From the NCBI RefSeq assembly GCF_000142905.1, contig NW_013657644.1, positions 115,697-179,696 on the forward strand: a stretch of DNA of 64,000 nucleotides, in the 5' to 3' direction. A program made the position numbers and the translations under genes. The notes under the pieces are model-generated. The model was not told the DNA's origin. It did not search any database and was given only the letters and a program-made list of their open reading frames with translations. Source of the stretch: Thecamonas trahens ATCC 50062 (taxonomy: Eukaryota > Apusozoa > Apusomonadida > Apusomonadidae). Of the stretch, positions 60,001 to 64,000 are shown one piece after another. Numbering within the stretch: position 1 is the stretch's first letter; the number at the start of each line of letters is the position of its first letter.

Positions 60001-60112
60001 AGACAATACAAAGGATCACAGCCATGGCCATGATGACGACAAAGCTTGCAAAACCGCAGCGGCAGCAACGATGCCTTCCGCAACAAGCGTGAGGAAGACG
60101 AAACACCTCCAT
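57098..60112 (-). CDS. Receptor-like membrane protein with Sushi and Cys-rich domains (paralogue B)
   Basis: 1,004 aa; ATG 60112 (MEVFRLPHACCGRH) precedes a hydrophobic signal/anchor (FASFVVIMAMAVILCIVSG). Then a beta-rich extracellular domain (about 45-250), CPSC, one Sushi-like module (CRVVTVANGQ...VTCSAGYTLTGSVDGVILCTDTGSYDPPLTGIACE) and a Pro-rich linker. A beta domain and a cysteine-rich block follow (DHDCILPGYVFFDGSCKPC, CPGGARMWPLDGYWAASE, CAQCAAGYSMDNGVCRSCG). The C-terminal half has about eight hydrophobic segments with a long Ser-rich loop between the third and fourth. It mirrors the divergently transcribed gene at 60391 in order of modules. A surface receptor is inferred; ligand unknown. 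Confidence 0.7.
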   Translation of the reverse strand: MEVFRLPHACCGRHRCCRCGFASFVVIMAMAVILCIVSGPRYMAEAATLKQAVGTPSSPLFTASMASTGEVAAGPTALVFDGTISAVNFGFSPPIASTTGAVVFAETSVMSFSKMDGASGGADVRTSVYDVEALEAEVDMANLPWADYRGLQAVPLLTGDGDQTWTDVAVSASTKSFSGRQLAAMLSSWAQGRQEQLRTSGVPNNIVMMISDAGTLKCPSCSLSASPLPTLTVDYYEICRVVTVANGQVSVSPVTGRTQAAVGDSLVVTCSAGYTLTGSVDGVILCTDTGSYDPPLTGIACEAARPPASPPPPPPPTFVGPVRPPPEVAPVVEPTPPGTEFADVTFFLEPSTSPLGGGVEMTMRKVPDGAAYCDPTKYEIDVYIFAPGAQPVLLRDIEDPARGGEKPGIVFISPASNETGYVAIDIVRRAKGTEQIIDVHVLPSLLNYVDHDCILPGYVFFDGSCKPCVDIEGAYCPGGARMWPLDGYWAASEDGRPTKCRVASSCPGAVGSAGVPPQQTVTGKRRTATCQARYTGTFCAQCAAGYSMDNGVCRSCGGATASYVETALAGVGLVAVIVLLALSQVLLSRSKFALVLFTLLCLQNTVFAVRLGFQAIDDGEVPSWLPTAVRMSTLILFDLEALRHGCAVPPMSYPSLYMASLCIGALVPLAAVVLRYTCLRSRKVAPSRASTRSEQGVRERASTLGESMASPSSIFINGEFISGLGSSSSSDIASGLELGYPESGSGSSIGAHSLVVEEQQENHGGAGLTHLDLAALDSTMRDVVSSWESVVGAVFASLIAVFLPITARTAQGLMCVRAGDGELRLAADLSVVCFDGTHGVMAVVLVPMAAFFCLGLPLWSTVVVVRTIRRRQVARALRSRYAVLFARLKPSRMWIRVTQLFALLMLAIVSVAFPDVTTQMVILVVYFLLLLVVFAVLNPMASKWETRSTYLRLVVDVGASLALLAHACKEHAILASICAGLAFTMVGAVMVARSRRSSAAVGSR

Positions 60113-60390
60113 GCTAGCCCAACCAAGCACGTCAGAAAGCCACAAACAGTCCGATGTGTAGCCCCAAATAAAGACACAGGTGCGTGTCTGGTAGGGGGGG
60201 GGGGGGGGGGGGGTAAGCAGGCGGGGTGGAAGGGGAGGGCGAGTTGAGAGTGTCCACTCCGCCGCTTCCGAACAACGCGTGGTGCTGCTGCAAACGTGCG
60301 ATGGCAACACAATTGGCAGTGGTGCGGCGTAGTCACGGTAAAGAGTACACACAATAACTAGCCGAGCTACCTGCCAATAAAAGGCTCGAC
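60113..60390. promoter_or_regulatory. Shared divergent promoter of the receptor pair
   Basis: 278 bp separate the two start codons. It contains a 20-G tract (60194-60213), which is C-rich leader on the minus strand. No gene lies between. It must carry promoters for both receptors; no specific sites are recognised. Confidence 0.45.
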
Positions 60391-63300
60391 ATGGGCACGC
60401 GGATGGGGCGCTCAAAGGCTCGAAATACTTGCCCCGGAGCGCTCCACTTCTCCCAACCAACTCATGGAGCGAGCGCGGGGCGGGGCACAGGCTTCGGCCA
60501 AGGGGAGGCCAACAAGCCGTGGCTGTTGGATAGCAGACAGAGGAGGGGGGCAGGCCGCCAGGTGAGCCGGTTTGTGGTGGCGGCGGTGGTGGCGGCGGTG
60601 GTTGTGAACGTCCTTGTCGCTACGTCGACCGAGGCAGTTGACCCGCCAAAACTCACGCCGCTACTCGCAAGCCTCGTCCCGGGCACCGCTGCTTGCATGT
60701 CGCGGACAACGGACGAGGTGCGTCTTGTGTCGTCTGTGCTAGACGTCGGCACCGCTTCGTGTGTTGTCGTGCTCGGCCTCGAGTCCCCGCTCACCCGACG
60801 CCGAGGATCCACCGACTGGCTGGTAACGCCTGGCTCGGCTGCTCTAGCCATAGGCCGCATCATCGCCACTGTCGCTCTTGAGCTCGAAATTAGCTTGGTC
60901 GTCCTCGCTTCAGGCTTCAACGCCTCATCTCACGAGGTGCCTTGGTCATCCCCATGGTCGCTAGGTAAGACACCCGGTGAAGTTGGCATGCAAGATACGT
61001 TTGTGCTGCCGATCGGGTCATCGACCAACGCAACGCTTGCCGGCGGCCAAGTCGACGACCTTGTCCAGCAATGGCTCGACGCCGAACGAGCTAGCCTAGA
61101 CCCTCACGCCCCGATCACCGCTGTGGGTCTAGTCATTCGAGCATCAGTGGACGGAGGCAATGGTAATTGCCTCATGGGCTCATGCATCGTCGAGTTGACA
61201 CCGGGCGCAGGTGTTCTGACAGCTGAACTGGTCGAGCTGTGCGAGGCTGTGAACATCCCGCACGCCACGATTGCGGACGGACCAAGAGCCGCAATTGGGG
61301 ATAACGTCACAATTGTGTGTGATGATCAGTATGTTTTGGTTGGTGGAATGGTGGGTGGCAAGCTGGTGTGCTCTGCAACCGGTGCGTATTTGCCTGACCC
61401 TCACCACCTGGCGTGCGTGCCCGAGCCGCCTGCTATCTCGCGGGGCCAGTGGACGCTCTCGCCGATGGCCGTGCCGCTAAGCGGAGTTGCCGGCGCTCAA
61501 GCATGGTATCATGGGGCACTCCCTCTTCCTGATGGCGATGTCGACGTCTACATCGACGGCACGGACGGTTCTGCGCCACCGCTCCTTGCGCTGGCTAGAG
61601 CTGGCCTGATGACAATGAGCGACAAGAACGGCGGTGGATGGGGCGTCGAGTTCCCGCTCCCACCACAGTTTGACGCTGGGCTGGCCAAGATTATTATCAT
61701 CACCCACAACTCGTCGAGCGGGCTCGGCATGAGGGGCTCAGTTGTTGATGTCGCGGTCGAGTACACCGAACACGACTGCGTGATGCCTGGCCGAGTCTAC
61801 GTCAATGGTGCATGCGTTCTCTGTCCACAAGGTGGGCTGTGCCCTGGCGGAGCTCGGATCTGGCCCGAGCCTGGCTTCTGGGCCCGCTCTGAGATGCATT
61901 TTCCGACGCTGTGCCACGACACCACCGTTTGCAATGGTGCCGCCCAGCTTGCAGCGAGCGGACTTGTGTGGATGGATGGAGATGGCCGCCGAATGACGAC
62001 GCTGTGTGGTGTGGAGGCTACCGGTGCGTACTGCTCCAGCTGTGCCCCGGGCTACGCCTTGGTCCACACCGCATGCCAGCGGTCGGGGCCGATATGGCTG
62101 GTAGTTCTCGATGTTGTCGCCGCCTCGGCATGTTTACTGGCCATGGGCGGAGCGGCAGGCGCTTACCTGGCTTGCATTGAGCCAAAAACGTGCTCGATGC
62201 GAATGGCGCTTGTTCTCGCCGTCCAGCAGCTTGTCTACACCATCCACGTGGGTACGGCACACCTCGGCGCAGGCTCTGTGCCGGTAGGGGTGGTAACGCT
62301 GCTTCGAGTGAGCCGGATTGTTCTCTTTGACATCGACGCTTTTGCTCCTGAATCGAGCGTGGGGCGTACATCGTGGCTGGCGCGGTCACTCGTTCCGCTC
62401 GGCTGTGGCCTGATGTTTGTGGTTGCAGCAGTATGCGTATTTTGCGTCCGGCAGCGATGGACTAGTCGGCAGCTGGTGCCGCTACCTCCTGTGCAGCCTG
62501 AGGATGTGTTCTCGGATATGTCGCTGTCGTGGACCACGTCCGCGTCCGAGCTGGGCCCGTCGACAGAAGTCTCGAGCCAAGACACGCTCTATCGAATGGT
62601 CACCTGCCTCAGATCGTCGCGCAAACTAATGCTTGCGCTCAATCTTGCAGGTGTTCTGCTTTTTCCCATCACTGCGCTCATGTTCCGAGCCTTGCACTGC
62701 GTCGACGATCACAGCGGCGTCTCGCGACTGCTGCTGGAACAGTCACAAGTATGTTATCGAGGCGCGCACCTGTGGGTGGCGCTGATGGCATGGGTCGTGC
62801 TCGCGGTGTATGTTGGCGGCTTTGTTTTGGGTGTCACTATCATCGCATGTGTGGTGCGGAAGCGCACCGCCAAGACCATAACGTGGCGGTATGTGCTCCG
62901 AATGATTCTTGTTGCGGTCTGCGCGGTTGTCGGAGAGTTTGTCCACTCCCATCCGCTCCGGCTGCTATCGCTAACGGTGGTGGGATGTACCCATGCTGTG
63001 GCCGATGCCCAGTTTACCATTCCAGCCACGGTAGTGGCCGTAGTTATGGCCTTGGTGAGCATGGCGTACATCATTCCAGAAGGCTCGCCGTATGTTTTTC
63101 TCGCATCGCTTGCAGTCGTGGTCACGCTTTGCATTGTCGCGCGCTTTGCGGTCCCGTCGCTGCTCCAGCTCCGGTCGCCCTCCCGAATCGAGCCCGCAGA
63201 GTTGCCCACCATTGCGGTCGAAAAGTCGTCCAGTTCACATAGTGAGAGGTCGAGCTCGGGTCCTCGATCCAATTTGTCGAGCCCGGGCCAGACGCCACGC

Positions 63301-63546
63301 TTGACGCCAACCGCGAGCTCGTGGTGGGATACGGATGCGGTAGGCGGGGGCTACGGGCGGATCATCCACCCTTCCAACCGCGTGAGTACTGCACACCTGC
63401 CTCCGCTTCCAACCGTCATTCCCATGATGGGCCTCATTCGCCACAATCCGAGCATGCCCATGCTGGTCGACGACGAAGGCACGGGTGTGGGCTTCATGCC
63501 AGCATCTGTCTCGGGTCCGAGCCTGGGTCCAACTCGCCACTCGTGA
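60391..63546 (+). CDS. Receptor-like membrane protein with Sushi and Cys-rich domains (paralogue C)
   Basis: 1,051 aa. A basic N-terminus precedes a hydrophobic anchor (FVVAAVVAAVVVNVLVA, about 60-77). The extracellular part has a beta-rich domain and a Sushi-like module (CEAVNIPHATIADGPRAAIGDNVTIVCDDQYVLVGG...CSATGAYLPDPHHLAC). Then come EHDCVMPGRVYVNGACVLC, CPGGARIWPEPGFWARSE and YCSSCAPGYALVHTAC, in the same order and spacing as paralogue B. About eight hydrophobic segments follow from WLVVLDVVAASACLLAMGG onward, with a cytoplasmic loop (SLSWTTSASELGPSTEVSS) and a Ser/Pro-rich tail. The first about 50 residues have no hydrophobic signal, so a start further in (for example a type II anchor) is possible. 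Confidence 0.7.
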   Translation: MGTRMGRSKARNTCPGALHFSQPTHGASAGRGTGFGQGEANKPWLLDSRQRRGAGRQVSRFVVAAVVAAVVVNVLVATSTEAVDPPKLTPLLASLVPGTAACMSRTTDEVRLVSSVLDVGTASCVVVLGLESPLTRRRGSTDWLVTPGSAALAIGRIIATVALELEISLVVLASGFNASSHEVPWSSPWSLGKTPGEVGMQDTFVLPIGSSTNATLAGGQVDDLVQQWLDAERASLDPHAPITAVGLVIRASVDGGNGNCLMGSCIVELTPGAGVLTAELVELCEAVNIPHATIADGPRAAIGDNVTIVCDDQYVLVGGMVGGKLVCSATGAYLPDPHHLACVPEPPAISRGQWTLSPMAVPLSGVAGAQAWYHGALPLPDGDVDVYIDGTDGSAPPLLALARAGLMTMSDKNGGGWGVEFPLPPQFDAGLAKIIIITHNSSSGLGMRGSVVDVAVEYTEHDCVMPGRVYVNGACVLCPQGGLCPGGARIWPEPGFWARSEMHFPTLCHDTTVCNGAAQLAASGLVWMDGDGRRMTTLCGVEATGAYCSSCAPGYALVHTACQRSGPIWLVVLDVVAASACLLAMGGAAGAYLACIEPKTCSMRMALVLAVQQLVYTIHVGTAHLGAGSVPVGVVTLLRVSRIVLFDIDAFAPESSVGRTSWLARSLVPLGCGLMFVVAAVCVFCVRQRWTSRQLVPLPPVQPEDVFSDMSLSWTTSASELGPSTEVSSQDTLYRMVTCLRSSRKLMLALNLAGVLLFPITALMFRALHCVDDHSGVSRLLLEQSQVCYRGAHLWVALMAWVVLAVYVGGFVLGVTIIACVVRKRTAKTITWRYVLRMILVAVCAVVGEFVHSHPLRLLSLTVVGCTHAVADAQFTIPATVVAVVMALVSMAYIIPEGSPYVFLASLAVVVTLCIVARFAVPSLLQLRSPSRIEPAELPTIAVEKSSSSHSERSSSGPRSNLSSPGQTPRLTPTASSWWDTDAVGGGYGRIIHPSNRVSTAHLPPLPTVIPMMGLIRHNPSMPMLVDDEGTGVGFMPASVSGPSLGPTRHS

Positions 63547-63559
63547 CGACAACAAACTC

Positions 63560-64000
63560 CTACACGCTTGATGACGAATCACCAAGCTGGGACGAGCTGC
63601 TCTCCGAGCTGCTGTCGATAGCACCCTCGACCTTGTAGTAGATAAAATCGACGCCCGAGACCGATCCAGTGCAGCGGACGAAATCCAGAGTATCGAGGCT
63701 CTTACGAACGGCATCACGGACCTCGCGCGTGATGCAAATGTGACCCTGGTCGTTTGCAAGGTCCTCTGAGAGCTTGGATGCAGTGTTGACGGGATCGCCC
63801 CAGTGGACGTTAGTCCCAAACACAACAAGCATCTTCCCGGTGTGGACGCCAAAGCCAGCGACTGGAATGTAAGCCGGACTCTTGCGGGCAAGCGCTCCAT
63901 TGTACGCCGCAAGTGCGTCGCGGATGGCAAGAGAGGCCGCCACTGCCGATACCGGCGAGCCAAACACCCACAGACCGTCTTCCTCCATCCTGCCGTCATA
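63560..64000 (-). CDS. Class III adenylate/guanylate cyclase, C-terminal part (cut by window edge)
   Basis: Last 146 codons only; the 5' part lies beyond the window. Class III cyclases make cAMP or cGMP. Visible are EEDGLWVFGSP (second metal-binding Asp region), a helix AIRDALAAYN, FGVHTGKMLVVFG and VHWGDPVNTASKLSEDLA. The Asn of VNTAS is kept, but the following transition-state Arg found in most active enzymes is Lys here. The residue that usually marks ATP (Asp) or GTP (Cys) preference appears to be Val, so substrate cannot be assigned. It ends in a Ser-rich tail. The stop is 13 bp from paralogue C's stop. Confidence 0.8.
   Translation of the reverse strand, partial: YDGRMEEDGLWVFGSPVSAVAASLAIRDALAAYNGALARKSPAYIPVAGFGVHTGKMLVVFGTNVHWGDPVNTASKLSEDLANDQGHICITREVRDAVRKSLDTLDFVRCTGSVSGVDFIYYKVEGAIDSSSESSSSQLGDSSSSV

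Noticed and set aside
1-64000. tRNA, rRNA, transposon or integrated virus genes
   Set aside because: I saw no T-arm/anticodon pattern, no transposase, reverse transcriptase or capsid motifs, and no long terminal repeats. A covariance-model scan (tRNAscan-SE, Infernal) would be decisive.

Overview
The window is nuclear DNA from a GC-rich, gene-dense unicellular eukaryote. Coding regions carry eukaryote-only proteins: SPC24, RPP40, calcineurin A, a Sec7-PH ARF GEF, BRE/BABAM2, a KDM7-like JmjC enzyme and centriole proteins. Introns are short GT-AG introns, and there are no bacterial operons or ribosome-binding sites. CEP78 and a CSTPP1-like protein imply a centriole and flagellum. Spacious membrane proteins with Sushi and cysteine-rich repeats, together with BRE, fit a free-living flagellate near the opisthokont root. 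My best guess is an apusomonad such as Thecamonas trahens; this is inference from family content, not a search.

Layout. 0-6.5 kb: RPP40, then an AT-hook/zinc-module protein, then about 2.9 kb without a gene that holds a 183-bp minisatellite. 6.5-17 kb: CEP78 tail-to-tail with a CSTPP1-like gene, a CK2-type kinase, a coiled-coil protein, a 37-bp AT-rich minisatellite, an acidic protein ending in a CAAX box, a sulfotransferase-like membrane protein and BRE. 17-27.7 kb: Sec7-PH ARF GEF, a K+-independent type proton pyrophosphatase, mL40, and a Sushi/cysteine-rich polytopic receptor interrupted by a 100-N assembly gap. 28-38.6 kb: a RasGEF broken by a one-base frameshift, two unrecognised genes, a RhoGAP-WW-RasGAP-RhoGAP protein, and a TPR protein fused to a degenerate helicase domain. 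38.9-49 kb: calcineurin A, a TOM70-like TPR protein, SPC24, a triple-PH protein, a 67-bp repeat and a CorA-type Mg2+ transporter. 49-64 kb: two coiled-coil proteins, S-formylglutathione hydrolase (with a minisatellite in its intron), a KDM7-like demethylase, a head-to-head pair of receptor paralogues and the 3' end of a class III nucleotide cyclase.

Organisation. Genes largely alternate in strand. Most convergent pairs have stop codons within about 200 bp of each other, and several overlap. Many starts are preceded by a G-poor, C/A-rich leader, which helped choose start codons. About a dozen genes need splicing; I deduced exon joins from conserved protein alignment, GT-AG borders and matching phase, without RNA evidence. 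Small-GTPase regulators are over-represented (ARF GEF, RasGEF, RasGAP/RhoGAP, two PH-domain proteins), but nothing shows they form one pathway.
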